64,000 bases of DNA, from assembly GCF_003217495.1 (NCBI RefSeq), contig NZ_QJSW01000016.1, positions 1-64,000 on the forward strand, given 5' to 3'. The translations under genes were made by a program, and so were the position numbers. Positions 8,144 to 16,348 of the stretch are shown here, piece after piece. Below the pieces are notes generated by a model. It had not been told where the DNA came from. It worked only from the letters and a program-made list of their open reading frames with translations, and did no database searches. This DNA comes from Paenibacillus barcinonensis. GTDB taxonomy: Bacteria > Bacillota > Bacilli > Paenibacillales > Paenibacillaceae. How positions within the stretch are numbered: the first letter of the stretch is position 1; each line of letters opens with the position of its first letter.

Positions 8144-9583
8144 TTAGCGGTTCAGTACGTCTGTAAGCAGTTGATTAGCTAAGGCTGGATTCGCCTTGCC
8201 TTTACTTTCTTTCATGACCTGACCTACGAGGAAACCGATTGCCTTTTGTTTACCTGCCTTGTAATCCTCCACGGATTGTGGGTTGTTTGCAACCACCTGC
8301 TCTACAATGGCAAGAATGGCTCCTTCGTCACTGATCTGAACAAGCCCCTTCTCTTCAACAATCTGCTGTGGAAGCTTGCCGCTCTCCAGCATTTCCTTAA
8401 ATACGGTTTTGGCGATTTTGCTGTTGATTGTGCCTTTCTCCAGCAAACCAATCATCTCGCCAAGCCCTTGACCCGTCAGCGGCACCTGTGTTACCTCAAG
8501 GTTATTCGTATTGAGATATCCTAACAGGTCACCCATAATCCAGTTGGATACGGATTTGGCATCCTGTGTATATTTGAGACTGTCTTCAAACAGATCAGCA
8601 ATCGCTTTGGAGGACGTAATCACCTCGGCATCATAGCTTGGCAGACCATAATCTGCTGTATAACGGGCTTTACGTTGATCCGGCAGCTCTGGAATAGAAG
8701 CTCGGATACGCTCTTTCCATTCGGCATCTATATGCAACTTCACCAGATCCGGGTCCGGGAAATAACGGTAATCATGCGCCTGCTCTTTACCACGCATGGA
8801 CAATGTTTTGCCCTGAGCCTCGTCCCAGCGGCGTGTCTCCTGAACGACTTCGCCACCTTCGTCGAGAATTTCAGCCTGACGATACTGCTCATATTCCAGA
8901 CCGCGCTGTACACCGCGGAAGGAGTTCATGTTTTTCAGCTCCGCCCGAATACCGAGCTTCTCCTGTCCATGCGGGCGCAAGCTGATGTTGGCGTCACAAC
9001 GCAAGGACCCCTCTTCCATCTTCACATCCGACACTTCGCAGTACTGCATGATCGCACGCAGCTTTTCCAGATATGCACGCGCTTCTTCCGGGGAAGAAAT
9101 TTCCGGCTCGGATACAATCTCCACGAGCGGAGTTCCGACACGGTTAAAGTCTACCAGGGAAGCGTAGCCGCCATCTACGTGTGTAAGCTTCCCTGCGTCT
9201 TCCTCCAGATGCAGACGAGTAATACCGATACGTTTGGTTTCGCCATTCACTTCAATATCAATCCAGCCATTCTCACCGATTGGCTGATCAAATTGTGAAA
9301 TCTGATACGCTTTAGGTGAGTCCGGGTAAAAGTAGTTTTTACGGTCAAACTTGCTGACATCAGCAATGGTACAGTTCAGCGCCATCGCTGCTTTCATGGC
9401 ATAGTCAACAGCCTGGCGATTCAGCACGGGCAATACACCCGGGTGCCCGAGACAGACAGGACAGGTGTGTGTGTTCGGCGGGGCTCCAAAAGCGGTGGAG
9501 CAGCCACAGAAAATTTTGGAGTTGGTATGTAACTCCACGTGGACTTCGAGTCCAACGACCGTTTCATATTTAGATGCGGACAT
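8144..9583 (-). CDS. gatB: Asp-tRNA(Asn)/Glu-tRNA(Gln) amidotransferase subunit B
   Basis: 479 residues, the usual length. The N-terminus has the kinase-like cradle with the zinc-binding cysteines in KIFCGCSTAFGAPPNTHTCPVC, plus FYPDSPKAYQISQFDQPI and ITRLHLEEDAGKLTH. The C-terminus is the helical YqeY-like tail that contacts tRNA. GatB phosphorylates the misacylated Glu or Asp on tRNA before amidation. It is the third gene of gatCAB, 26 bases after gatA. Confidence 0.97.
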   Translation of the reverse strand: MSASKYETVVGLEVHVELHTNSKIFCGCSTAFGAPPNTHTCPVCLGHPGVLPVLNRQAVDYAMKAAMALNCTIADVSKFDRKNYFYPDSPKAYQISQFDQPIGENGWIDIEVNGETKRIGITRLHLEEDAGKLTHVDGGYASLVDFNRVGTPLVEIVSEPEISSPEEARAYLEKLRAIMQYCEVSDVKMEEGSLRCDANISLRPHGQEKLGIRAELKNMNSFRGVQRGLEYEQYRQAEILDEGGEVVQETRRWDEAQGKTLSMRGKEQAHDYRYFPDPDLVKLHIDAEWKERIRASIPELPDQRKARYTADYGLPSYDAEVITSSKAIADLFEDSLKYTQDAKSVSNWIMGDLLGYLNTNNLEVTQVPLTGQGLGEMIGLLEKGTINSKIAKTVFKEMLESGKLPQQIVEEKGLVQISDEGAILAIVEQVVANNPQSVEDYKAGKQKAIGFLVGQVMKESKGKANPALANQLLTDVLNR

Positions 9584-9609
9584 TTCGTTTTACCTCCGTT
9601 CCTGGCAGT

Positions 9610-11067
9610 CTACAGCTGCGGACGCTGCTTGTGGAATGCTGTATTTTGTTCATACGCATGTGCTACGCGCAATACGGTTGTTTCATCAAAAGCTTTACCG
9701 ATAATTTGCAAGCCAACAGGCAGCCCGTCTGCGAATCCGCAAGGGATGCTGACAGCTGGAACACCCGCCAAGCTAACCGGGATGGTTAAAATATCGTTCA
9801 GATACATCGTAAGCGGATTGTCTACTTGAGACCCGAGCTTAAATGCCGGTGTTGGCGCTGTAGGCCCAATGATAACGTCATAGTTGGCAAACACATCATC
9901 AAAATCCTGTTTGATCAGTGTGCGCACCTTTTGAGCTTTCAAATAATACGCATCATAGTAACCGGAGCTGAGTGCATACGTTCCAAGCATAATACGACGT
10001 TTCACTTCCGGACCAAAGCCCTGACTTCTGGACTGGTGATACAGATCCAGCAGATTCTCCGGATTTTCTGCACGCACGCCATAACGAACGCCGTCGAAAC
10101 GAGCCAGATTAGAGGACGCCTCAGAAGAAGAAAGCAAATAATAGGTTGCAACTGCATATTCGGTATGTGGCAAAGACACCTCGTCCCACGTAGCACCGAG
10201 GCCTTCCAGCACTTTAAGCGCAGCAAGAATAGTCTCTTTAACCTGTGGATCCACGCCTTCCCCGATATATTCTTTCGGTACGGCGATACGCAATCCTTTT
10301 ACATCACCCGTCAGTCCGCTCAAATAATCCGGGATATCTACTTTGGCAGATGTCGAATCTTTGGCATCATAACCAGCAATGGCTTGCAGTACATAAGCAG
10401 AATCTTCTACATTTTTAGTCAAAGGTCCGATCTGGTCGAGAGATGATGCAAATGCCACCAAACCAAAACGGGACACCAGTCCGTACGTTGGCTTCAAACC
10501 AACGACTCCGCAATAGGAAGCAGGCTGACGAATGGAACCACCCGTATCTGATCCAAGCGTGAAGTACGCTTCACCCGCAGCAACTGCAGCAGCTGAACCG
10601 CCGGACGATCCTCCCGGAACACGATCTAGCGCCCATGGATTATGCACAGGCGAGAAGCTGGAATTTTCGTTGGAACCGCCCATGGCGAATTCATCCATGT
10701 TCAGTTTGCCAAGAGTTACCGTACCAGCCGCTGTCAGCTTTTCGACAACAGTTGCATCATATACGGGGTCAAAGTTGCGAAGAAACTGGCTTCCGCAGGT
10801 GGTGCGCAGCCCGTTTGTTACAATGTTATCCTTAATGCCTACTGGTAGACCAAACAGCAAGCCTTTCTCCTCACCACTCACAAGACGATCATCGAGCTGA
10901 CGTGCGCGCGCACGTGCGTTCTCCTCGTCCAGTGTCAAATACGCCTTCACCTTGTCATCATGCGCACCGATATTCATATACGCCTCATTTACCAGATCGC
11001 TGACTGACAGCTCCTTGGCATGCAGCTTGTTATGTAGCTCAGGTAGCGAATGTTCAAATAAACTCAC
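9610..11067 (-). CDS. gatA: Asp-tRNA(Asn)/Glu-tRNA(Gln) amidotransferase subunit A
   Basis: 485 residues. The amidase signature is complete: the catalytic Lys in LPVGIKDNI, the cis-Ser in PGGSSGGSAAAVAAG and the nucleophile Ser in GSDTGGSIRQPASYCG. GatA hydrolyses glutamine and channels ammonia to GatB. It is the middle gene of gatCAB, starting 27 bases after gatC. Confidence 0.97.
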   Translation of the reverse strand: MSLFEHSLPELHNKLHAKELSVSDLVNEAYMNIGAHDDKVKAYLTLDEENARARARQLDDRLVSGEEKGLLFGLPVGIKDNIVTNGLRTTCGSQFLRNFDPVYDATVVEKLTAAGTVTLGKLNMDEFAMGGSNENSSFSPVHNPWALDRVPGGSSGGSAAAVAAGEAYFTLGSDTGGSIRQPASYCGVVGLKPTYGLVSRFGLVAFASSLDQIGPLTKNVEDSAYVLQAIAGYDAKDSTSAKVDIPDYLSGLTGDVKGLRIAVPKEYIGEGVDPQVKETILAALKVLEGLGATWDEVSLPHTEYAVATYYLLSSSEASSNLARFDGVRYGVRAENPENLLDLYHQSRSQGFGPEVKRRIMLGTYALSSGYYDAYYLKAQKVRTLIKQDFDDVFANYDVIIGPTAPTPAFKLGSQVDNPLTMYLNDILTIPVSLAGVPAVSIPCGFADGLPVGLQIIGKAFDETTVLRVAHAYEQNTAFHKQRPQL

Positions 11068-11094
11068 AGTGCTTGTCCTCCTTCCGATTATCCG

Positions 11095-11382
11095 TTATTC
11101 CATGACAGCAGGCACTTTGAACTGCCCGTCTTCCTCTTCTGGTGCATTGTGCATAACCTGTTCAATGGACAGGCTTTCCTTGGTCTCATCTTCACGCATG
11201 ACGTTGCTGACATGCAATACATGAGTGGTCGGCTCAATGCTGTCTGTATCCAGCTCGTTCAGCTTCTCTGCATATTTTAAGATCGCGTTCAGTTGGCCTG
11301 TCAGCGTCTGTTCTTCTTCAGCAGTCAGATTAAGCCGAGCCAGCTTGGCCACATGCTGAACGTCATTATTCGAAATACTCAT
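11095..11382 (-). CDS. gatC: Asp-tRNA(Asn)/Glu-tRNA(Gln) amidotransferase subunit C
   Basis: 95 residues, the normal size. VQHVAKLARLNLTAEEE at the N-terminus and the DSIEPTTHVL belt region are typical of GatC, which wraps GatA and GatB together. GGAGG precedes the ATG. First gene of the operon with a near-consensus promoter about 95 bases upstream. Confidence 0.95.
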   Translation of the reverse strand: MSISNNDVQHVAKLARLNLTAEEEQTLTGQLNAILKYAEKLNELDTDSIEPTTHVLHVSNVMREDETKESLSIEQVMHNAPEEEDGQFKVPAVME

Positions 11383-11476
11383 TACCGGATGCCTCCTTCA
11401 TTCGTTCTGTGCCTGGGACAGTACCTGAAAACAAAGCGTTCGTTTAACGGGCTAAAGTCCCAAGATAACTTTTCTA

Positions 11477-11505
11477 ATTATAGGTGAGATAGTTCGACAA
11501 TTCAA
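11477..11505 (-). promoter_or_regulatory. Promoter of gatCAB
   Basis: On the minus strand TTGAAT and a perfect TATAAT are spaced by 17 bases. Confidence 0.8.
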
Positions 11506-11519
11506 TGCAAATGCAAAAA

Positions 11520-11543
11520 AGGAGCCGGCATCAGCCGACTCCT
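11520..11543 (-). terminator. Terminator of the 127-residue protein gene
   Basis: On the minus strand AGGAGTCGGC pairs with GCCGGCTCCT and is followed by TTTTTTG. It lies 14 bases after the stop codon and directly before the gatCAB promoter. Confidence 0.85.
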
Positions 11544-11556
11544 GAAATTCGAACAC

Positions 11557-11940
11557 TTAAATCCATGCACGCAGATTAACCTGCTTTATAAAATCCGCTT
11601 GGGACATCATTTCGTTCGCGGTTTCTTCTTCCTCTTCCACAGCTTGAAGCTCTCCGTTCATCAAGTGATGAAACAGCTTCTCGTTATGTGTCGCAAGGGC
11701 GTAATCTATCAACGCTTCTCGCTCGACCCGCTCAGCTTCCTGCTTCAGCAGAACCTCTTCCAGATCGACGTCACCGGATGGAACAAAAAAGTTCCGATTA
11801 ACCAGCGGCACTCGAAGCACGTAATCGAACGCATTGTCCGGATTCCGGTCATAAGCGATGATGTATCCATATTCCCCCACAGGAAGATTCTGCTCAAACG
11901 CATCCGCGACGATGACAACCTTCTCTCCTAATCGCAGCAT
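11557..11940 (-). CDS. Conserved hypothetical protein with an IDEAL-like C-terminal motif
   Basis: 127 residues, acidic. The first 60 residues form a small beta-rich domain (LRLGEKVVIVADAF...GEYGYIIAYDRNPDNAFDYVLRVP). The segment ALIDYALATHNEKLFHHLMNGEL resembles the IDEAL motif seen at the end of several small Bacillus proteins. The remainder is Glu-rich. No catalytic residues are evident, and the IDEAL assignment is by eye only. Single gene with its own terminator. Confidence 0.6.
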   Translation of the reverse strand: MLRLGEKVVIVADAFEQNLPVGEYGYIIAYDRNPDNAFDYVLRVPLVNRNFFVPSGDVDLEEVLLKQEAERVEREALIDYALATHNEKLFHHLMNGELQAVEEEEETANEMMSQADFIKQVNLRAWI

Positions 11941-12090
11941 CGTCTAACCTCCTGATAGTCTATCATTCATATTTATTTGTATAGTCTACTAGAAAAGAAT
12001 AACGATGTCTAGGAATACTAGCTTCAAACAACATATTTGTGCAAAATCTTTTTATATAGCTCACGCTACCTCTTATCTGACGTGCTCATG

Positions 12091-12327
12091 TTATCTGTTA
12101 CGCTTGCTTCTTGTGTGTCGTTTACGGTCTGTTCGAATCACTACCAGCCAATAAATCAGCAGCGGTCCGGGGAAGCTGGTAATGCCCCACAATCCCCATA
12201 ACCAGGGAAAACGGTCCCGTTTGCGTGCATCCTGAAACATCCATGTGCCTTGAATCAGGAGCATCAACGCCAGTATAGCGAGCAGAATCGGAGGAATCTC
12301 ATCCAATGAATAATGTAATTTATTCAT
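12091..12327 (-). CDS. PLDc_N-domain small membrane protein, SigY operon (YxlE-like)
   Basis: 78 residues from the ATG at 12327. Two hydrophobic helices flank the motif W-M-FQDARKRDRFPWLWGLWG, characteristic of the phospholipase-D-nuclease N-terminal membrane domain, as in YxlE. In Bacillus the small Yxl membrane proteins restrain SigY. The ATG overlaps the end of the upstream gene by 8 bases, which indicates translational coupling; the longer open frame to 12384 is not needed. Basic tail (RTDRKRHTRSKRNR). Confidence 0.7.
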   Translation of the reverse strand: MNKLHYSLDEIPPILLAILALMLLIQGTWMFQDARKRDRFPWLWGLWGITSFPGPLLIYWLVVIRTDRKRHTRSKRNR

Positions 12328-12658
12328 GATGCACCGTCCCCTTCCGATGCCGGACAAACCATAAAGCAGCAGCGACGATTGCAATAGCTGTGCCTAATAC
12401 TTGTATGCCCAAATATACAGCAGGAGCAGAAACAAATAGTAATATTCCCAGTGTAATCACCATCAGCGCGACGAGCCAGAAGCAGAGCATTTCAACCAGA
12501 TTGGCTCTGCGCTTGATGCGCCTCTGCTCTCTGACAAAAGTTTCGAGTGACGCAAGCGATGGAATATCTGCCGGTTCACATACATCATCCAGCACTTCCA
12601 TAGACTGTTGCAGCTGCTGCAATAGCTCCTTTTCCTGTGTCTCATCAGATCCGCTCAT
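12320..12658 (-). CDS. yxlC: YxlC-like (DUF5345) SigY-operon membrane protein
   Basis: 112 residues: a soluble N-terminus with a leucine/glutamine-rich helix (LLQQLQQSMEVLDD), then two membrane helices (about 57-77 and 81-103). Size, layout and the position immediately after an ECF sigma gene match YxlC/DUF5345, a putative anti-sigma component. The start codon abuts the sigma-factor stop codon, so the two are translationally coupled. Confidence 0.7.
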   Translation of the reverse strand: MSGSDETQEKELLQQLQQSMEVLDDVCEPADIPSLASLETFVREQRRIKRRANLVEMLCFWLVALMVITLGILLFVSAPAVYLGIQVLGTAIAIVAAALWFVRHRKGTVHHE

Positions 12659-13186
12659 CTACTCCAGCTCCTTTCTCAATTGACGGAGACCATAAGCTGT
12701 GCGAGATTTGGCTGTTCCGGCAGGTATGCCCAGCATTGCCCCAATCTCATCATAACTATAGCCATAATAATGTTTCAGCAGCACCGTAATGCGATGCTCG
12801 GGAGTTAACCTTGTCATCGCATCCATCACGTCCGTCCATTCTTCGTTTCGACTTTCGATCTTCCAGCGAAAACGACGAATTGCTTGCTGGCGAGCCAGAT
12901 CAAGCCAGCTCTGCTCTCTCTTCCTGCGCCTGATCCTGTCAATATATATTCGGGTTGCGATGGTGATTATCCAAGATGAGAACGCTGATGTGCCATCATA
13001 CCGCCGTATATTCTCCATACATCGAACCATGGTGTCCTGCACAATCTCTTCCGCCTGATTAGAGTCCATTGTAACTTTGACAAGGTATTTGTACACATAG
13101 GAATAATGGCGCTGCAGCAGTGCCGCCAGTGCGCTGTCATCTCCCTCTGCCGCCCTGCGAACTTCCTCCAGCTCAGCCGTTTGCAT
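12659..13186 (-). CDS. sigY: ECF RNA polymerase sigma factor, SigY-like
   Basis: About 175 residues. Region 2 (RHYSYVYKYLVKVTMDSNQAEEIVQDTM...FSSWIITIATRIYIDRIRRRKREQSWLD) and region 4 (LTPEHRITVLLKHYYGYSYDEIGAMLGIPAGTAKSR) are intact. The HYYGYSYDEIG and KFSSW-like segments are close to Bacillus SigY as I remember it. The frame begins at a GTG (13198), but AGGAGG is only 3 bases from it; the ATG at 13186 behind GGTGAT is preferred, with modest certainty. An ECF-type promoter upstream suggests autoregulation. Unlike Bacillus, no ABC transporter genes follow the small membrane genes. Confidence 0.85.
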   Translation of the reverse strand: MQTAELEEVRRAAEGDDSALAALLQRHYSYVYKYLVKVTMDSNQAEEIVQDTMVRCMENIRRYDGTSAFSSWIITIATRIYIDRIRRRKREQSWLDLARQQAIRRFRWKIESRNEEWTDVMDAMTRLTPEHRITVLLKHYYGYSYDEIGAMLGIPAGTAKSRTAYGLRQLRKELE

Positions 13187-13224
13187 TATGGTTATCACCT
13201 GCCTCCTGTTCGATCTGAAGATAA

Positions 13225-13250
13225 TACGACGGACTAAGTCGAAACGTTCA
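13225..13250 (-). promoter_or_regulatory. Putative ECF (SigY-type) promoter of the sigY operon
   Basis: On the minus strand TGAACG is followed after 16 bases by CGTA (within CCGTCGTA). ECF promoters have a GAAC -35 and a CGT(A/C) -10 at this spacing, and Bacillus SigY sites start with TGAACG. Placement 39 bases before the sigma gene suggests autoregulation. Confidence 0.6.
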
Positions 13251-13307
13251 ACACCAAATGATTACATGGCAATCTTAAAATAAAGAATGCGACAATTTCC
13301 CGGGCAA

Positions 13308-13640
13308 TCAGACTCCATTTCGGTATTCCTGCAGTTTGTCGAACCAACGTTGATTGTTGGCTCCGTTTCGTAACACATGACGATGCCAAATATTTTTTGG
13401 CTGGAGCTTCGTGTTCTGAATCATCTGTTTTGTCTCTAATCTCTGGGACTGCTTGTATTTATAACTAGTCGTAAGACCATCGTTAGGTATGTATATGTTC
13501 TGACTGACTGATTCTCTGATCATTGAATGCACTACGGAACTTGCCACAGGTCCTCGATCATCCAGACAGGTGTATTCCGTCACTTGCTTTAGCTGAAGTA
13601 CATTTATTTTCTTCACATCCACTTCCCTCACTTTCGTCAT
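13308..13640 (-). CDS. Hypothetical protein
   Basis: 110 residues from ATG 13640 (the frame is open to a TTG at 13670). The sequence is basic and polar, without membrane segments or a recognised motif; the end is NNQRWFDKLQEYRNGV. There is no good ribosome site, and the frame begins right behind a terminator T-run, so it would need its own promoter, which I do not see. It may be a degraded or non-coding frame. Confidence 0.3.
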   Translation of the reverse strand: MTKVREVDVKKINVLQLKQVTEYTCLDDRGPVASSVVHSMIRESVSQNIYIPNDGLTTSYKYKQSQRLETKQMIQNTKLQPKNIWHRHVLRNGANNQRWFDKLQEYRNGV

Positions 13641-13677
13641 CAAAATAACTTCAAACAGCTCCAAAAACAAAAAAAGA

Positions 13678-13708
13678 ACGCAAACCGGGTATGGACCACA
13701 GTCTGCGT
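13678..13708 (-). terminator. Probable terminator of the hydrolase/thioredoxin/DedA operon
   Basis: On the minus strand ACGCA...TGCGT with inner short pairings is followed by TTCTTTTTTTG. It lies about 130 bases after the stop of the metallo-hydrolase gene. Confidence 0.65.
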
Positions 13709-13836
13709 GCTTCGCGAGTTAGGGTGCTTCTATTCAACGCTTTAGTTAAGTGATGCCTTAATGCTTGTAACAACTAATAGCTATTCTAATGAAAAAATTG
13801 CCGCTTGTCCAGACCCTTTTCACACAAACTGTCGAA

Positions 13837-14469
13837 TTATCTTGAAGGAACATAAGGGTTGTTCTGTTTCTCATACCCTATCGTTGTTTTGGGACCATGA
13901 CCCGGATACACAACAACATCGTCAGAAAATTGATACAGCCTGTTCTGTATGGAATCCACCAGATCGCGTTCACGACCTCCTGTCAGGTCCGTTCTGCCTA
14001 CGCCCATCCGAAAGAGCACATCCCCGGCAAACAAATCCTTTCCACAGAGCAGGCTTACGCTGCCGGGCGAATGACCTGGTGTATGGAAAACCTGAAAGGA
14101 GTGGCCGATCAGATTCAGCTTCTGACCTTCACCCAGAGCAAATTCTGCGGGTGATGCTGTAATTGGCGGTGTGACCTGCGGCCAGTTCAACGAGCCATTC
14201 AGCTTTGCCGAAGGAAGCCAATCGCTCTCAAGATCATGCAAATATACGGGACAGCCCTTAAGCTTGCGAATCTCCTCCACACCACCAATATGATCGAAGT
14301 GAGCATGAGTCAGAAGAATCGCTTCAATCTCCAGATCGTGAATCGCCTTGAGCAGCGGGCCAGGATTCATTCCGGGATCAACTATAACCGCTTTGCCCAG
14401 GTCCTCCCCCTGTAACAGGTAGGCATTGGTTTGCAGTGGCCCGAGTGTAAATGTACGAATATTCAGCAT
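13837..14469 (-). CDS. MBL-fold metallo-hydrolase (glyoxalase II-like, YqgX type)
   Basis: 210 residues. The binuclear metal motif is present as LLTHAHFDHIGG, with further ligands in FHTPGHSPGSVS, FAGDVLFRMGVGRTD and VVYPGHGPKTTIGYE. The length and the GD-LF-x-x-GVGR-D block are those of short glyoxalase II-like hydrolases, which lack the C-terminal glutathione-binding domain. A thioester or bacillithiol-related substrate is possible but not shown. Third gene of a run: its ATG lies 5 bases after the thioredoxin-like gene stop codon. Confidence 0.85.
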   Translation of the reverse strand: MLNIRTFTLGPLQTNAYLLQGEDLGKAVIVDPGMNPGPLLKAIHDLEIEAILLTHAHFDHIGGVEEIRKLKGCPVYLHDLESDWLPSAKLNGSLNWPQVTPPITASPAEFALGEGQKLNLIGHSFQVFHTPGHSPGSVSLLCGKDLFAGDVLFRMGVGRTDLTGGRERDLVDSIQNRLYQFSDDVVVYPGHGPKTTIGYEKQNNPYVPSR

Positions 14470-14474
14470 ATGAA

Positions 14475-15044
14475 TTAAAAACCCGAAATCAGCTCACGCA
14501 GCTCACGAATGATGACTGCATGGGACTCCGTTCCTTCCCCATAACGTTTCAAAATCTCTTTGCGCGCCTCGGCCATATTGTCCTGATAGTCTGCCGCTTC
14601 ACGATCAGGATTCAGTCGTTTAAACTCCACCATAACCTCCTGCACATGTTGCGGACGTGGCCCCCATTGCCCAAGCACATGTCCACCCGTATCTGCAATG
14701 ATCACAATTGGCACCGAACGACCACCCATCGTTAGAAACTCATCCATCACGTCAGGATGATTCTCCATAATCAGCACTTCGGTTGGAGCCCCCGAAATCT
14801 CCAGCGCTTGAAATACGACCGGAATATTACGAACTACATCACCGCACCAATCTGCTGCCAGAATCAGTACACGCAGGTCATCCCGATAATTGAGACTTTC
14901 GAAAAATTCACGATCATCTTCGCTTGCCCAGGCAAAGCTGTCATAGTTCGTCTGAAATTCATTTTGATTTTTGGTCATACTTGCGATAAATTCCTTCGGT
15001 GAAAGACCTTTACCGAATTTGTGAGATACATTAGGCTTGGACAT
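14475..15044 (-). CDS. Thioredoxin-like family protein with a single-cysteine WCGDV site
   Basis: 189 residues. The thioredoxin fold is visible (LRVLILAADWCGDVVRNIPVVFQAL, then MGGRSVPIVIIADTGGHVLGQWG with the cis-Pro). The active site is WCGDV, keeping only the first cysteine of CxxC, as in the Thioredoxin_9 family. A dithiol oxidoreductase role is therefore unlikely; a monothiol role is possible. The start codon overlaps the stop of the DedA gene by one base (TAATG), so translation is coupled. Confidence 0.8.
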   Translation of the reverse strand: MSKPNVSHKFGKGLSPKEFIASMTKNQNEFQTNYDSFAWASEDDREFFESLNYRDDLRVLILAADWCGDVVRNIPVVFQALEISGAPTEVLIMENHPDVMDEFLTMGGRSVPIVIIADTGGHVLGQWGPRPQHVQEVMVEFKRLNPDREAADYQDNMAEARKEILKRYGEGTESHAVIIRELRELISGF

Positions 15045-15661
15045 TACTTCACACTTCCTTTCTTTTTACGTGCACTCATCCATTTAATAACGAAATAACC
15101 AATCAACAGAGCAAGGGCAACGAGCAGAATTGGCGTAATATACGGCGCCGCCTTCTCGTCAACATGCTTCCACTGATCGCCAAGAACCATTCCTAGATAT
15201 ATAAACAATGCAGACCAAGGTATAACAGCGAGTGTAGTTAGCAAAATGAACTTGCCTGTATGCATTTTCGTGATGCCAGCCGGAATGGAAATCGCATGTC
15301 TCACAACCGGAACAAAGCGTGCTGTGAAAATAACACCCGTACCGTACCTGCGGAACCACTCTTCAGAATGATCAATGTGTTTTTTCTGGATCAGTATGTA
15401 TTTACCGTAGCGTTCAAGTACAGGTCTGCCGCCATAACGACCAATCCAGTAAATAAACAGTTGGGCCAGAACTCCGCCCACTGTACCAAAGATCAGCGCC
15501 CCGAAGAAGTTAATCTGATGCTGAGAAACGAGAAAACCGCCATATGCCAGCACAATCTCACTCGGGATCACCTCCAGCATTAAACCAAGCATGATACCGA
15601 AATACCCGAGACTTTGAATCCAGTCGAATAATTGGCTGACTATGTTATGAATAACGTCCAT
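15044..15661 (-). CDS. DedA family membrane protein
   Basis: 205 residues with about five hydrophobic segments. DedA hallmarks are visible: the acidic residue in MLEVIPSEIVLAYGGF, the G-x-x-xG region GTVGGVLAQLFIYWIGRYGG, and FTARFVPVVRHAISIPAGITKM. Family members take part in undecaprenyl-phosphate or phospholipid recycling and membrane homeostasis. It is the first gene of a three-gene run with the thioredoxin-like and metallo-hydrolase genes. Confidence 0.88.
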   Translation of the reverse strand: MDVIHNIVSQLFDWIQSLGYFGIMLGLMLEVIPSEIVLAYGGFLVSQHQINFFGALIFGTVGGVLAQLFIYWIGRYGGRPVLERYGKYILIQKKHIDHSEEWFRRYGTGVIFTARFVPVVRHAISIPAGITKMHTGKFILLTTLAVIPWSALFIYLGMVLGDQWKHVDEKAAPYITPILLVALALLIGYFVIKWMSARKKKGSVK

Positions 15662-15820
15662 CTCAACCCTCTTTCTTTGTCCTGAATGGAGGTGCCCTGC
15701 CGCACCGTGGAGTTTCGTCCTTATTTTATCACAGGCCCCTGAACGTGGCTACTTGGCGAGCATACACAGTATCCCGCAGACGGCGCTCCGCATATGGTAT
15801 GGGGAGAGGAGCGTGAGCAT

Positions 15821-16168
15821 ATGTCATTCAAGTCTGTACCCGGATCTCCCCCGGTCAAACATAAGCAATCCGGTCAGAACCTGCCTTCTGCCCGTGGAAT
15901 TCGCCGCGCCTGCAGCAAGGAATTGTATCGGACAGCCAAGCGGTTAAAGTTGTACATCTCTCCGGAACGAATGAAGCAGGCTGAAGAATGCTACTATGCC
16001 AAAGTCATTGCGAACCTGCTGTGGATTGGAGAACATCGCAATGACCGCAAAAAACTGTGTGACTGGTGGAATGCCGAAGTCAGCGCAGAGATTGCAGCCC
16101 TGTGGGAGATTGAAGTCGACCCGCTCAACGAGGCATTCAAACACGCCTTTGGCGGATACCGTCTGTAG
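15821..16168 (+). CDS. Conserved hypothetical protein
   Basis: 115 residues from ATG 15821; GAGAGGAG lies upstream and the frame is open to 15794. The sequence is basic with a Cys pair (ACSKELY, QAEECYYAKV) and a conserved-looking centre (ANLLWIGEHRNDRKKLCDWWNAEV). No membrane segment or known motif is seen. Codon use looks like a real gene. It converges on the O-antigen-ligase-like gene. Confidence 0.6.
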   Translation: MSFKSVPGSPPVKHKQSGQNLPSARGIRRACSKELYRTAKRLKLYISPERMKQAEECYYAKVIANLLWIGEHRNDRKKLCDWWNAEVSAEIAALWEIEVDPLNEAFKHAFGGYRL

Positions 16169-16182
16169 AAAAAATGCCGGGA

Positions 16183-16228
16183 GCCAGGAAGACGAGAATA
16201 TGGCTCGTCACGTCAGCCTGTTCCTGGC
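16183..16228. terminator. Hairpin between convergent genes, possible terminator
   Basis: GCCAGGAA and TTCCTGGC enclose a second inverted pair GACGAG/CTCGTC. On the minus strand a T-run follows 9 bases after the stem, so termination of the ligase-like gene is possible but not textbook. Confidence 0.4.
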
Positions 16229-16348
16229 ATGACGGTACTTGCCTTTGCCATGAAGCAGGACAATGAAAACAAATGAGCCGGATTTCAGGCTGTGTCATGA
16301 TCTCTCCTCGGATCAAGTCCAGTAAATACATCTCAGGTATACATGGCC

